A stretch of DNA of 64,000 bases from Brevundimonas subvibrioides (lineage in GTDB: Bacteria; Pseudomonadota; Alphaproteobacteria; Caulobacterales; Caulobacteraceae), in assembly GCF_027271155.1 (NCBI RefSeq), contig NZ_CP114542.1:1302001-1366000 (forward strand), read 5' to 3'. Made by a program: the position numbers and the translations under genes. Below the pieces are notes generated by a model that was given only the letters and a program-made list of their open reading frames with translations, was not told the DNA's origin and did no database searches. Below are positions 1-8,379 of the stretch, in pieces (the stretch's first letter is position 1; each line of letters begins with the position of its first letter).

Positions 1-197
1 CAGCCATTGAGTTCGTAGAAGGCCCGCACGTCCGCCTGTACGGCCTGGGGCAGGCGACCGATCTGGTCGCTGTAGGCGGTGTAATAGGGGCTGTTGATCG
101 AATTGGCCTGGGCCAGCTGTGCCGGGACCGTCTGGGCCGAGGCCCCGCCGGCCAGCGCCGCCGCGGCCACGCCGAGGGTCAATTCACGTCGATTCAT
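1..197 (-). CDS. Secreted protein, N-terminal part only (possible L,D-transpeptidase)
   Basis: Only the first 65 codons are inside the window; the gene runs off the left edge. It begins at ATG 197 with MNRREL and a hydrophobic run ending in GGASAQ, a typical Sec signal peptide with cleavage after about residue 22. The mature start contains a stretch reading VQADVRAFYELNGW. A short 'FY...W' segment like this is seen at the start of YcbB-type L,D-transpeptidases, but too little is visible to be sure. It lies downstream of rpmE on the same strand, separated from it by the rpmE terminator, so it probably has its own promoter. Confidence 0.55.
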   Translation of the reverse strand, partial: MNRRELTLGVAAAALAGGASAQTVPAQLAQANSINSPYYTAYSDQIGRLPQAVQADVRAFYELNG

Positions 198-288
198 GGT
201 CGTGTCGCTCTGTGTTCGACGCCGCGTTGAACCCGGCGTTCGCGCCCCGGTATCGAACCGCTGCATGTTATCGACGTTCCGCCCAAAC

Positions 289-316
289 AAAAAGCGCCGG
301 TCGAGAAACCGGCGCT
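289..316 (-). terminator. Rho-independent terminator after rpmE
   Basis: Nine-base arms (293-301 and 308-316, AGCGCCGGT / ACCGGCGCT) enclose a six-base loop. Read leftward, the stem is followed by five T. It sits about 30 bases past the rpmE stop codon, in the right orientation for that gene. Confidence 0.85.
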
Positions 317-345
317 CTTCGTGTCGTCCGTGCCGCAGTTTGCGA

Positions 346-570
346 CTACTTCTTGATGAAGCCGCCGAACTTGTTGTTGAAGCGCGAAACGCGGCCGCCG
401 CGATCCAGCATCTGCTGATTGCCGCCGGTCCAGGCCGGGTGCGTCGACGGATCGATGTCCAGGTTCAGCACGTCGCCTTCCTTGCCGTAGGTCGAACGCG
501 TTTGGTACGTCGTGCCATCGGTCAGGGTGACGGTGATGAAGTGGTAGTCGGGGTGCGTATCGGCCTTCAT
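346..570 (-). CDS. rpmE: 50S ribosomal protein L31
   Basis: This 74-residue protein starts [19 protein letters not shown] and ends [10 protein letters not shown], the conserved frame of bacterial L31, a component of the large ribosomal subunit. It lacks the CxxC zinc motif, so it belongs to the Cys-less form common in alphaproteobacteria. The reading frame stays open far upstream (to about 2556), but that extension is the antisense of the ABC exporter gene; ATG 570 gives the family length. A strong terminator follows it at 289-316. The ABC exporter is divergent, 187 bases away. Confidence 0.97.
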   Translation of the reverse strand: MKADTHPDYHFITVTLTDGTTYQTRSTYGKEGDVLNLDIDPSTHPAWTGGNQQMLDRGGRVSRFNNKFGGFIKK

Positions 571-632
571 GGTCGTGTTCCAGTCTCTGTACGCGATGAC
601 GATGCCGACCGTCGGTGCGTGTGCATTTTTTG

Positions 633-670
633 GCGCTAACGCTCGGCTCGCGGAGCCTCGCTGCTTTAGC
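633..670. repeat. Interspersed structured repeat, copy A
   Basis: This 38-base element matches the repeats at 18947-19091 in layout: outer arms GCTAA/TTAGC, then an inner hairpin GGCTC-GCG-GAGCC. The other copies carry GGAAC-GCG-GTTCC at the inner position, so both arms changed together. It lies in the divergent gap between rpmE and the ABC exporter. Confidence 0.6.
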
Positions 671-756
671 TGGATAAGAAAACCCGCCAGAAGGTCCAGC
701 GGGAATGAGCGGCGGCGTTTACACCGGGGGGCCTTTGGGAGCAAGAGGCGCGCACC

Positions 757-2619
757 ATGACAGACAGTGCCGCGCCGAACCGTGATTCCATGACAGGACA
801 GGCGGAGGCGGCCGGGCGTCCCGGTGCCGGTGCCATCCTGGTCGAACAGATCGGCGAGGCCAAGCAGCGCCGTGCCAAGGGTCGCAGCGTCAAGCCCTTG
901 CTGCGCCTGTGGCCCTATCTGTTGCGGCACCGGCTGAACGCCCTGTTCGCCATGTTCTGGCTGCTGGGCTCCACGGCCGCCTCCCTGGCCCTGACCGGGA
1001 CGGCGCGGGGGGCCATCGACCACGGGTTCGACAACGGCGGCCAGGACATTGATCGCTGGTTCCTGATCCTGGGCCTGAACGCGGTCGTTCTGGGTGTCGC
1101 CACCGCCGTCCGTTATTTCTATGTCACCAAGACGGGCGAGAGGGTCGTGGCCGATCTGCGCAAGGGCCTGTTCGACCGCATCCTGACGCTCGATCCGTCC
1201 TTCTTCGCGCAGATGCGGACGGGAGAGGTGCTCAGCCGGCTGACGACCGACATCGCCCTGGTGGAGACGCTCCTGACGACGTCGGTGTCGTTCGCCCTGC
1301 GGAACTTCCTGACCCTGCTGGGTGGAGTGGCCCTGCTGTTCGTGGTCAGCCCCAAGCTGACCGGGCTGGTGCTTCTGACCGCGCCCATCCTGATCGCGCC
1401 GATCTTCATTTTCGGCCGGTCGGTGCGGAAGCTGACCGTCAGGTCCCAGGACCGGTTCGCCAATGCCGTCGGCTTCGCGGGCGAGAGCGTCGACGCCATC
1501 GAGACGGTCCAGGCTTTCGGACGCGTCCAGAGTGCCATCGACCGGTTCGGGGCGGTGGTCGAGGAAGCGTTCGGCGTGTCGCTGGTTCGCATGAAGGCGC
1601 GGGCCTGGATGACGGCGGTCATCATCGTGGTGGTGTTCGGCGGGGTGACTTTCGTGCTGTGGCTGGGTGCCCAGGACGTGGCCCGGGGCGTGATGACGCC
1701 GGGGGCCCTGCTGCAGTTCGTGCTGCTGTCGGTCTTCACGGCGGCGGCGGTCGGGGCGCTGGGCGAAAGCTGGGGCGACGTGCAGAAGGCGTCGGGGGCC
1801 ATGGAGCGGATCGACGAGCTGATGCGGGCGACCCCTTCGATCGCGCCGCCCGCCCACCCCGTGGCCCTTCCGAGACCCGCCGAGGGCCGGGTCGCCATGG
1901 CAGGCGTGCGGTTCGCCTATCCGGGCCGCCCGGATCTGCCGGCGCTGAAGGGCTTCGATCTGGCGGTGCAGCCGGGCGAGACGGTGGCTCTGGTCGGTCC
2001 GTCGGGCGCGGGAAAGTCGACCGTGTTCCGCCTGTTGCTGCGCTTCTACGATCCGCAGGAAGGGGCCGTCAGCGTGGACGGCGTGGATGTTCGTGCCGCC
2101 GACCCCGTAGAAGTGCGCGGACGCTTCGCCTGGGTATCGCAGGAGGCCCCGCTGTTCTCGGGTTCGGCGCTGGAGAACATCCGTTTCGGTCGCGAGGCTG
2201 CCAGCGAGGCGGAGGTCCGTCAGGCGGCCGAGGAGGCCCAGGCCCTGGGCTTCATCGAGGCCCTGCCCGAAGGGTTCGGCACCGCATTGGGAGAACGCGG
2301 TAAGAGCCTGTCGGGTGGCCAGCGTCAGCGTCTGGCCATCGCCCGCGCCCTGGTCCGGGACGCGCCGATCCTGTTGCTGGACGAGGCGACCAGCGCGCTC
2401 GATGCCGAGAACGAACGTCTGGTCCAGGCCGCGCTCGACCAGGCCATGGAAACCCGGACCACCCTGGTCATCGCCCACCGCCTGGCCACGGTGCTGCGCG
2501 CCGACCGGATCGTGGTGATGGAGGACGGAGCGGTCGTCGAGACCGGCACCCACCACGAACTGGTGGCGAGGGGAGGGCTGTATGCCCGCCTGGCGGAGCT
2601 GCAGTTCCGGGAGGGGTGA
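757..2619 (+). CDS. ABC exporter, fused transmembrane and ATPase domains (MsbA/lipid-A-exporter type)
   Basis: The 620-residue half-transporter has an N-terminal cytoplasmic stretch, a transmembrane domain (roughly residues 55-345) and a C-terminal nucleotide-binding domain. Visible ATPase motifs are Walker A GPSGAGKS (about 414-421), signature LSGGQRQR (about 518) and Walker B ILLLDEAT (about 540), followed by the H-loop in IAHRLAT. Such proteins dimerise in the inner membrane and export lipids, peptides or drugs. The substrate cannot be read from the sequence. The length fits the family. It is a single gene, convergent with the phosphodiesterase gene that follows. Confidence 0.93.
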   Translation: MTDSAAPNRDSMTGQAEAAGRPGAGAILVEQIGEAKQRRAKGRSVKPLLRLWPYLLRHRLNALFAMFWLLGSTAASLALTGTARGAIDHGFDNGGQDIDRWFLILGLNAVVLGVATAVRYFYVTKTGERVVADLRKGLFDRILTLDPSFFAQMRTGEVLSRLTTDIALVETLLTTSVSFALRNFLTLLGGVALLFVVSPKLTGLVLLTAPILIAPIFIFGRSVRKLTVRSQDRFANAVGFAGESVDAIETVQAFGRVQSAIDRFGAVVEEAFGVSLVRMKARAWMTAVIIVVVFGGVTFVLWLGAQDVARGVMTPGALLQFVLLSVFTAAAVGALGESWGDVQKASGAMERIDELMRATPSIAPPAHPVALPRPAEGRVAMAGVRFAYPGRPDLPALKGFDLAVQPGETVALVGPSGAGKSTVFRLLLRFYDPQEGAVSVDGVDVRAADPVEVRGRFAWVSQEAPLFSGSALENIRFGREAASEAEVRQAAEEAQALGFIEALPEGFGTALGERGKSLSGGQRQRLAIARALVRDAPILLLDEATSALDAENERLVQAALDQAMETRTTLVIAHRLATVLRADRIVVMEDGAVVETGTHHELVARGGLYARLAELQFREG

Positions 2620-2620
2620 T

Positions 2621-2641
2621 CCCTCTCCCTATGGGAGAGGG
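2621..2641. terminator. Hairpin between convergent genes
   Basis: Arms CCCTCTCCC and GGGAGAGGG flank a three-base loop just after the ABC exporter stop and over the stop codon of the convergent phosphodiesterase gene. There is no T-run, so termination is inferred from placement. Similar CTCCC/GGGAG hairpins recur at other gene ends in this window. Confidence 0.5.
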
Positions 2642-3624
2642 TGGGTTCTGGCCCTCACCGCCACGCCCGGGAAGTCGCTGAACACGGCGTCGATGCCCAG
2701 CCCGTAGAACCGGCGCAGCCAGGCCGGAAGATCGCCGCGATAGTCTGTCGGCAGAAACGGGTCTTCCGCACGAAAGGTCCAGGCGACGACCTTCAATCCG
2801 GCGGCATGGGCGTCTTCGATCAGGGGCGTCGGGGTCGTCGTAACGCCGGAGGCGTCCCGGGGCACGATCATGGCGGTATCGACCCCGATGGCATCGGCAT
2901 AGGTGGCGATCTCGGCCAGCCCGCCGGGCGTGACCATGGCGGCATAGGTCATTCCAGGCTGGTCTGCGGGGCCGCCCTCGTTCGACATCAGCTGAAGCAG
3001 GGGGGCATCGGTGCTCTGGTCCAGGGATCGCAGGGTCTCGACCTCGAAACACTGGATCAGGACCGGACTGTCGGCCGCCATCAGGGCGTTCGTGCGCAGG
3101 GCCTCGATGAAGGGAGGCTCCATCGGCAGGCCAAGCGAGGCAAAATAGGTCGGATGCTTCAGTTCGGGCGCGACGCCGATCACCCGGCCGGTGCGTGCCG
3201 ATCCGGCGCGGGCGATGTCGATGACCTGCTGGAACGTCAGGATGGGCTCGTCCACGAAAGCCGTATTGCCGGGGCGAAGATCCGGCAGCCGCTCGCGGGC
3301 GCGCAGCGTCCGGAGTTCGGCCAGGGTGAAGTCCTCGGTGAACCAGCCGGTCGTGGCGACGCCGTCGATGGTCCTCGTCGTGCGTCGGGCGGCGAACTCG
3401 GGATGGTCGGCGACGTCGGTGGTGCCGGAGATCTCGTTCTCATGCCGCACGACGAGGGCACCGTCACGGGACATGACCAGGTCGGGCTCTATGACGTCCG
3501 CGCCCTGGTCGATCGCCAGTTCATAGGCCGCGCGCGTGTGTTCGGGCCGCTCGCCGGAGGCACCACGATGGGCGATCACCTGGATCAAGGTCAGTCCGGC
3601 GGCCAGGGCAGCAAACAAGCTCAT
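2629..3624 (-). CDS. Glycerophosphodiester phosphodiesterase, GlpQ-like
   Basis: This 331-residue enzyme should hydrolyse glycerophosphodiesters to glycerol-3-phosphate and an alcohol. The first 16 residues are hydrophobic, consistent with a secretion signal. They run straight into the catalytic HRGASGERPEHT segment (His19, Arg20), followed by the ExD metal pair in VIEPDL and the second histidine in VVRHE. The C-terminal AWTFRAEDPF and GIDAVFSDFP segments are also typical of the GDPD TIM barrel. The length fits periplasmic GlpQ rather than the shorter cytosolic UgpQ. The gene stands alone and is convergent with the ABC exporter. Confidence 0.92.
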   Translation of the reverse strand: MSLFAALAAGLTLIQVIAHRGASGERPEHTRAAYELAIDQGADVIEPDLVMSRDGALVVRHENEISGTTDVADHPEFAARRTTRTIDGVATTGWFTEDFTLAELRTLRARERLPDLRPGNTAFVDEPILTFQQVIDIARAGSARTGRVIGVAPELKHPTYFASLGLPMEPPFIEALRTNALMAADSPVLIQCFEVETLRSLDQSTDAPLLQLMSNEGGPADQPGMTYAAMVTPGGLAEIATYADAIGVDTAMIVPRDASGVTTTPTPLIEDAHAAGLKVVAWTFRAEDPFLPTDYRGDLPAWLRRFYGLGIDAVFSDFPGVAVRARTHPLP

Positions 3625-3710
3625 GCTTTAGACCTAAGCCAAACTGACGACCGTCTGGTGACGGTGGCGGACGAACCGCGACCGTCCCCAGCCCCGATCG
3701 ATCGTCGGCC

Positions 3711-4007
3711 TCAGTTCCGGGCGAGGCGCTCGCGCAGTTCGCGGTGCTGACGACCCGTCATGCAGCGGGCCTGGGCCCAGCGCTCGCCGGCATCGCGGGC
3801 GGCCAGAACGTCGTTGGCCGTGACGTACTGCGGGCTGGGGCCATGCTGGTCGCGGAATGAGGCCTGGGTCAGGGCGTCGCGCTCGCAGACGGTCACGGCG
3901 ATGCGGGCCGTTGCGCCCGGGTCACGCGGCGCGGCACCGGGCACTTCGCCGGCGAACGCGGGTGCCGAGGCGAGCATGAGGCAGGCGATCAAGGCGGTAC
4001 GGGACAT
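3711..4007 (-). CDS. Small secreted protein of unknown function
   Basis: The product has 98 residues with a clear signal peptide (MSRTALIACLMLASAPAFA, cleavage after about residue 19). The mature part has two cysteines (in VTVCERD and ARCMTG) that could form a disulfide. It is rich in Arg and Ala and shows no family motif that I recognise. Codon use matches its neighbours, and a consistent signal peptide supports it as real. An upstream AT-rich region with a repeated GTGCGAC motif may hold its promoter. Confidence 0.7.
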   Translation of the reverse strand: MSRTALIACLMLASAPAFAGEVPGAAPRDPGATARIAVTVCERDALTQASFRDQHGPSPQYVTANDVLAARDAGERWAQARCMTGRQHRELRERLARN

Positions 4008-4083
4008 TGGTGAAATCCTCCCAAACCTGAAAAACGTCAGGACAAGGACGATTAATGCGCCACTTCGCAGATTTGTAAAGACC

Positions 4084-4112
4084 GTGCGACGACTTTATTA
4101 CATTAGTGCGAC
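4084..4112. promoter_or_regulatory. Direct repeat GTGCGAC x2, possible operator
   Basis: GTGCGAC occurs at 4084-4090 and again at 4106-4112, a spacing of 22 bases or about two helical turns. The copies lie in an AT-rich stretch upstream of the small secreted protein gene (3711-4007). The site is inferred from spacing only and no regulator is known. Confidence 0.3.
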
Positions 4113-4144
4113 AAGCCGTCTGATAACAGACGATAATCGGGATC

Positions 4145-4948
4145 TCAGCCGCGTAGGACCTTGCCGAGCTGGGGATGCAGTTCCGGGTTCGACGCCAGAA
4201 TGGACACGCCGGTCTTTGGGTCGCCATCCGGATCGATGGTGGTGACGATGCCGCCCGCCTCGGTGACGAACAGAATGCCCGCCGCTACATCCCAAGGCTT
4301 CAGGTTGCGCTCATAGTAGGCGTCGTAGCGACCGCAGGCGACCCAGGCGAAATCCAGGGCGGCGGAGCCCAGGCGACGGATGCCGGCGACGCGCTGGCCG
4401 ATGGCGTGGATGTCCTTGATCGACTGGGCATGGCCCGACTTGCCGATGAAGGGCAGGCCGGTGGCGATCAGGCTTTCCGACAGGTCGCGACGCCCGGCGA
4501 CGCGGATGCGGGTGTCGTTCAGATAGCAGCCCTTGCCCTTTTCGGCCCAGAACAGCTCGTTCATGATCGGGTTGTAGGTGACGCCGGCGACGATCTCGGA
4601 CGATCCATCCGGTGCATAGCGTTGCAGCCCCACCGTGATGGCGAAATGGGGCATGGCGTGCATGAAGTTGGTGGTGCCGTCGATCGGATCGACCACCCAG
4701 GTGTGGGACTTGTCGGTTCCCTCGATCATTCCGCGTTCCTCGCCGAGGAAGCCGTAGCCGGGGCGGGCCTTCATCAGCAGTTCGTAGAGGGTGTCCTCGG
4801 CCTTGATGTCGGCGGCTGTGACGAAGTCGCCGGGGCCCTTCCGCGACACCTGCAACTGCGCCACCTCGCCGAAGTCGCGCAGCATGGGTCGGGCGGTCTT
4901 GCGGACCGCGTCGATGATGACGGAAACGAGGGCGGAGGCGAGGGCCAT
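4145..4948 (-). CDS. suhB: Inositol monophosphatase family protein (SuhB-like)
   Basis: The 267-residue Mg-dependent phosphatase carries the family metal sites: GEE at 69-71, DPIDGTTN at 87-94 and WD at 219-220. Its length equals that of typical SuhB/IMPase. Members hydrolyse myo-inositol-1-phosphate or related sugar phosphates; SuhB also has an RNA-related role in enterobacteria. Which one applies here cannot be told from sequence. The gene is followed by a weak hairpin (4117-4132) and preceded by efp on the same strand, with a CTCCC-type hairpin repeat between them. Confidence 0.92.
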   Translation of the reverse strand: MALASALVSVIIDAVRKTARPMLRDFGEVAQLQVSRKGPGDFVTAADIKAEDTLYELLMKARPGYGFLGEERGMIEGTDKSHTWVVDPIDGTTNFMHAMPHFAITVGLQRYAPDGSSEIVAGVTYNPIMNELFWAEKGKGCYLNDTRIRVAGRRDLSESLIATGLPFIGKSGHAQSIKDIHAIGQRVAGIRRLGSAALDFAWVACGRYDAYYERNLKPWDVAAGILFVTEAGGIVTTIDPDGDPKTGVSILASNPELHPQLGKVLRG

Positions 4949-4970
4949 GGGGGGTATCCTAGCACGACAT

Positions 4971-4993
4971 CTCCCTCCCCGTCCGGGGAGGGT
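4971..4993. repeat. CTCCC/GGGAG intergenic hairpin
   Basis: The arms CCTCCCC and GGGGAGG lie upstream of the inositol-phosphatase gene and downstream of efp. It is one of several such palindromes at gene borders in this window (also 2621, 5101, 43197 and 53803). Confidence 0.45.
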
Positions 4994-5100
4994 GGCTGAG
5001 TCGCAGGCGAAGCCGGGTGGGAAGGGCCAGGCGATACGGACTCTGATTTGTGCGGCGTTACCGAGCCGCCCCCACCCCGTCGTCGCTATGCGCCGACGAC

Positions 5101-5120
5101 CCTCCCCCGAGGGGGAGGGA
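5101..5120. repeat. CTCCC/GGGAG intergenic hairpin
   Basis: A near-perfect palindrome (CCTCCCCC / GGGGGAGG) just past the efp stop codon. It may act as the 3' end of efp mRNA, but no T-run follows. Confidence 0.45.
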
Positions 5121-5137
5121 GAGGCTCCGGTGCAGTT

Positions 5138-5707
5138 CTATTCCGCGCGGCGGACGTATTCGCCGGTGGTGGTGTCGACAACGATGCGCTCGCCCACGCC
5201 CATGTAGGGCGGGATCATGATGCGGACGCCGTTATTGGCTTTGGCGGGCTTGTAGGACGACGACGCCGTCTGGCCCTTCACGGTGGGCTCGGTCTCGACG
5301 ACTTCCAGCGTGACCTGTTCGGGCAGGGTCAGGCCGATGGGCCGGTCCTCGTGCATCTCGATGACGACCTTCATGCCGTCCTGCAGATAGGCCACGCGGT
5401 CCTCGCCGACCCAGTCCTTCTGCAGCTCGGTCTGCTCATAGGTGGCATCGTCCATGAACACGAGGGCGTCGCCCTGCTCGTACAGATAGGAGAACTCCTT
5501 CTGCTCCAGGGTGACGCGTTCGACCTTGTCTTCCGAGCGGAAGCGTTCGTTCAGCTTGTTGCCGGTCTCGAGGTTCTTGGCCTCGACGTTGGCAAACGCA
5601 CCGCCCTTGCCGGGCTTGACGTGGCTGGCCTTGGTGACGACCCACAGGCCCTTGTTGTGCTCGAGCACCATGCCGGGCTTGATGGTGTTGCCGTTGATTT
5701 TCGCCAT
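5138..5707 (-). CDS. efp: Translation elongation factor P
   Basis: The 189-residue factor has the standard three-domain EF-P layout. It binds ribosomes stalled on polyproline and promotes peptide-bond formation. The tip lysine that is modified in EpmA-containing bacteria is Lys34, in VKPGKGGAF. The C-terminal [23 protein letters not shown] is the conserved OB-fold end. Start ATG 5707 gives the usual length. A CTCCC-type hairpin follows the gene. No modification enzyme is encoded in the window. Confidence 0.97.
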   Translation of the reverse strand: MAKINGNTIKPGMVLEHNKGLWVVTKASHVKPGKGGAFANVEAKNLETGNKLNERFRSEDKVERVTLEQKEFSYLYEQGDALVFMDDATYEQTELQKDWVGEDRVAYLQDGMKVVIEMHEDRPIGLTLPEQVTLEVVETEPTVKGQTASSSYKPAKANNGVRIMIPPYMGVGERIVVDTTTGEYVRRAE

Positions 5708-5870
5708 TGGGGATCACTGTCTGGAGGGGCGCAGCCGGTCCCGTGACGGGCGCGCGAAATCGGGCGCGATCCCTAGAGGAAGCCGCTCGCAAGGGCAAGC
5801 CGAGCGCAGGGGGCGGTGCCGGGTGCCTGCAGCACGAAGCGGAAGGGGCGGAGGGCGGACGGGTTCCGCC

Positions 5871-6113
5871 TCAGACCACCTCGTCGTCGGCGCGGATCAT
5901 GTCGGCGGGATCATGGTCGTAGTCCAGCAGGTCGCCGGGCCGACAGCCCAGCACCGCGCACATCCGCGCCAGGGTCGAGAACCGGATGCCCTTGACCTTG
6001 CCGGAGCGGAACAGCGACAGCTGGGTCTCGCTGAGCCCGATCTCTGCGGCCAGGTCGCGGGCCTTGAGGCCACGCGCGACGATCATACCGTCCAGGGTGA
6101 CGCGCACCGGCAT
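5871..6113 (-). CDS. Small XRE-type HTH regulator (YozG-like)
   Basis: This 80-residue protein is almost entirely a helix-turn-helix domain: LAAEIGLSETQLSLFRSGKVKGIRFSTLARMCAVLGCRPGDLLDY, the Cro/C1 type usually paired with DUF2975 membrane proteins. Its ATG overlaps the stop of the DUF2975 gene by one base (TGATG), so translation is probably coupled. The ending DADDEVV-like acidic tail is short. It probably controls its own operon, and perhaps the divergent ABC transporter; that part is inference. Confidence 0.88.
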   Translation of the reverse strand: MPVRVTLDGMIVARGLKARDLAAEIGLSETQLSLFRSGKVKGIRFSTLARMCAVLGCRPGDLLDYDHDPADMIRADDEVV

Positions 6114-6619
6114 CAGATCATCTCGTCCAGCTCGGCCTGGATACGGTCGGCCTGATCGACCACCCGGCCCAGCAGGAACAGCGCCCCGCCGATCATCCCC
6201 AGGGTCATGCCAGCCACATCGAAATAGGCGTAGCCGCCCTGACTGGCTCCGATCAGACGCGAGATATTGGTGATGCCGAAGACGCTGAGAAGGCCGCCCA
6301 GACCGAGGGCGATGCCAACATGGCGCAGCGCTCGGGCCAGTGTCGGCTGGATCAGGCGGCCCCTCGACACCTGACCCATCGCCGATCCGATGGACCACAC
6401 GGCATACAGGTAGAACAGGGTGGGCGTGGCCCAGATCGCCTTTTCCACCAGGTCGATCGGCCAGACATCTGCGGGGAATTTCCCCCGCGACCACGCCACG
6501 GTCGGCGCGACGACATACATCAGGGCCAGGACGGCCGAAACACTGCAAACCATGAACACCGCCAGCCAGCGAAACTGGCCGCACAGGCGTCGAAACTGGG
6601 CGAGGTCGTCGGTGGGCAT
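6113..6619 (-). CDS. DUF2975 membrane protein
   Basis: The 168-residue protein has four predicted membrane segments, at about residues 15-40, 58-80, 95-112 and 128-150, matching DUF2975. These proteins are nearly always encoded with a small HTH regulator, as here (one-base overlap). Their role is not established; some are thought to sense or restrain the partner regulator. The start ATG 6619 faces an AT-rich divergent promoter region with two CtrA-like boxes. Confidence 0.85.
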   Translation of the reverse strand: MPTDDLAQFRRLCGQFRWLAVFMVCSVSAVLALMYVVAPTVAWSRGKFPADVWPIDLVEKAIWATPTLFYLYAVWSIGSAMGQVSRGRLIQPTLARALRHVGIALGLGGLLSVFGITNISRLIGASQGGYAYFDVAGMTLGMIGGALFLLGRVVDQADRIQAELDEMI

Positions 6620-6642
6620 GAGTGCGATTTCCAGTTTTATTT

Positions 6643-6691
6643 TTAATCTTGACTTAAAGACGCATGCTTCGCAAGTTTATGTTAGAGTTAA
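6643..6691. promoter_or_regulatory. Two CtrA-type boxes in a divergent promoter region
   Basis: A perfect TTAA-N7-TTAA (TTAATCTTGACTTAA) is at 6643-6657. A 7-of-8 match (TTAT-N7-TTAA) follows at 6677-6691. They lie between the DUF2975 operon (leftward) and the ABC transporter operon (rightward). The region is AT-rich, so one match by chance is possible. CtrA control is inferred from the consensus known in Caulobacter. Confidence 0.45.
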
Positions 6692-6713
6692 ATGACTGAT
6701 GAGGGGGTGGCCG

Positions 6714-7652
6714 ATGCAGGCGGCGATCGAGACACAGGGTCTGACCCGCCGGTTCGGCCGGCATCTGGCCGTGGACGGGCTGTCGATGATGGTGCCCGCG
6801 AAAGCCGTCTATGGCTTTCTGGGACCCAACGGGGCGGGCAAGACCACCACGCTCAAGATGCTGCTTGGTCTGCTGACGCCGAGCGCGGGGTTCGCGCGTG
6901 TCTGCGGCCTGGATGTTGGACGGGACCGGATCGGCGCGGCGCGGAAGGTCGGCTCGCTGCTGCAAGCGCACGGCTTCTATGCCAACCTGACGGGGCGCGA
7001 GAACCTCGACCTGACCCGTCGCCTGCTGGGCCTGCCGGCCGCCGAGATCGACCGGGTGCTGGAGATCGTCGAGCTGGCCGACACGGCGCGTCGGCGGGTC
7101 GCAGACTATTCGCTGGGCATGCGCCAGAGGCTGGGCCTGGCCCGGGCCATGCTGGGCGCCCCGCCGGTCCTTGTGCTGGACGAGCCGACGAACGGGCTGG
7201 ACCCCGACGGCATCGCCAACATGCGGCGTTTCCTGAAGGCTCTGCCCGACCGGACGGGGGCGACCGTGCTTCTGTCCAGCCATCTCCTGGGCGAGATCGA
7301 ACAGACGGCGACCCACATCGGCATCGTCCATGAAGGCCGACTGGTGATGGAGGGGGAGCTGGCTAGGCTGAAGTCCGATCTGGCTCCGGAGATCGGACTG
7401 AGGGTCGACGATCCGGACAGGGCAGGGCCGGTCCTTCGTCGCCACGACCTGACCTTGACACAGGACGCCAGCGGACTGGTTGCGCGGCTGCGGCCCGGCG
7501 ATGACCACGATGCGGCAACCGCCGCCCTGAACCGCGACCTGGTCGAGGCGGGGGTGCAGGTGTTCGCCATCGGTGCCCGCAGCCCGTCGCTGGAAGGTCT
7601 CTATCGCAATGCCACCGCGTCCGCCCCGGCGCGCCAACGGGAGAGCGTGTGA
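6714..7652 (+). CDS. ABC transporter ATP-binding protein
   Basis: The ATPase has about 312 residues, with Walker A GPNGAGKTT (37-45), signature segment YSLGMRQRLGLARAM and Walker B LVLDEPTNGLDP. The extra C-terminal region of roughly 90 residues is typical of the DrrA/CcmA/NatA exporter group. I chose ATG 6714 because GAGGGGG at 6701-6707 is well placed for it; ATG 6699 would add five residues but has no such site. The gene overlaps the permease gene by one base (TGATG), so the two form one transporter. The substrate is unknown. Confidence 0.92.
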   Translation: MQAAIETQGLTRRFGRHLAVDGLSMMVPAKAVYGFLGPNGAGKTTTLKMLLGLLTPSAGFARVCGLDVGRDRIGAARKVGSLLQAHGFYANLTGRENLDLTRRLLGLPAAEIDRVLEIVELADTARRRVADYSLGMRQRLGLARAMLGAPPVLVLDEPTNGLDPDGIANMRRFLKALPDRTGATVLLSSHLLGEIEQTATHIGIVHEGRLVMEGELARLKSDLAPEIGLRVDDPDRAGPVLRRHDLTLTQDASGLVARLRPGDDHDAATAALNRDLVEAGVQVFAIGARSPSLEGLYRNATASAPARQRESV

Positions 7653-8377
7653 TGCTGACCGTGCTCGCTGTCGAACTGCGCAAGCTGAACCGCTCGCTGG
7701 CCCTGTTGCTGGCGCTGGCGGCCCCGACGCTGATCGCCATCTTCGTGTTCTTCAACATGTTGCGCGGCGAAGGGGCTCAGCCCTGGGAGAATTATTTCCG
7801 CGTCTCTGGCGCCATCTGGGCCTTCTTCATGCTGCCGATGAGCGTGACGGCGCTGACCGCGCTGGTCGCCCATATGGAGCACGGCCCACGCGCCTGGGAT
7901 CACCTGCGCGGCCTGCCGGTCGCGCGGTGGAAGATCTATGCCGCCAAGGCGGTCTGCGTCCTCGGCGTGGTCGCGGCCATGAGTCTGCTGAACCTGCTGC
8001 TGACGGGAGGCGCCGTCGCCCTGGCGGCTGCCATCAAGCCCGTTCTGACGCCGACCGGCCCGATCGATGCGGGCGCGCAGGCGATCATGCTCGGCAAGGT
8101 CCTGCTGGCGGCGATCCTGATGATCGCCATCCAGTTCTGGATCGCGATCCGCTTTTCCAGCTTCGTCCCTGCCCTTGCGGTCGGCATCGGGGGCACGTTC
8201 TTTTCCGTCGTGGCGACGTCGGCAAAGCAGGGTGTCTTCTTTCCCTGGCAGATGCCGATCAACATGCTGGCCACCGAGGCGTGGCGCGTGAACACGGCTC
8301 TGGCCCTGGGGGGCGGCGTCGGCCTGGTCGTTCTGGTCGCCGCGATCGCCCATCTGACGCGGCGGGAGGTGCTGTAG
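7652..8377 (+). CDS. ABC transporter permease (ABC-2 / antibiotic-type)
   Basis: This membrane protein of 241 residues has about six hydrophobic segments and is co-translated with the preceding ATPase (one-base overlap at 7652). The opening MLTVLAVELRKLNRSLALLLALAAP followed by a long loop after the first helix resembles the NatB/ABC-2 family with DUF3526/ABC2_membrane_4-like permeases. It would form the membrane channel of the two-gene transporter. A GTG at 7649 is an alternative start, one codon earlier. Confidence 0.85.
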   Translation: MLTVLAVELRKLNRSLALLLALAAPTLIAIFVFFNMLRGEGAQPWENYFRVSGAIWAFFMLPMSVTALTALVAHMEHGPRAWDHLRGLPVARWKIYAAKAVCVLGVVAAMSLLNLLLTGGAVALAAAIKPVLTPTGPIDAGAQAIMLGKVLLAAILMIAIQFWIAIRFSSFVPALAVGIGGTFFSVVATSAKQGVFFPWQMPINMLATEAWRVNTALALGGGVGLVVLVAAIAHLTRREVL

Positions 8378-8379
8378 GC

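Noticed and set aside
571..2556. Extension of the rpmE frame by more than 650 codons
   Set aside because: This is the antisense strand of the ABC exporter. Only the 74-codon rpmE part at the 3' end is real.
4117..4132. CGTCTG-ATAA-CAGACG hairpin as a terminator of the inositol phosphatase gene
   Set aside because: Short stem without a T-run in the leftward direction; noted only as weak.
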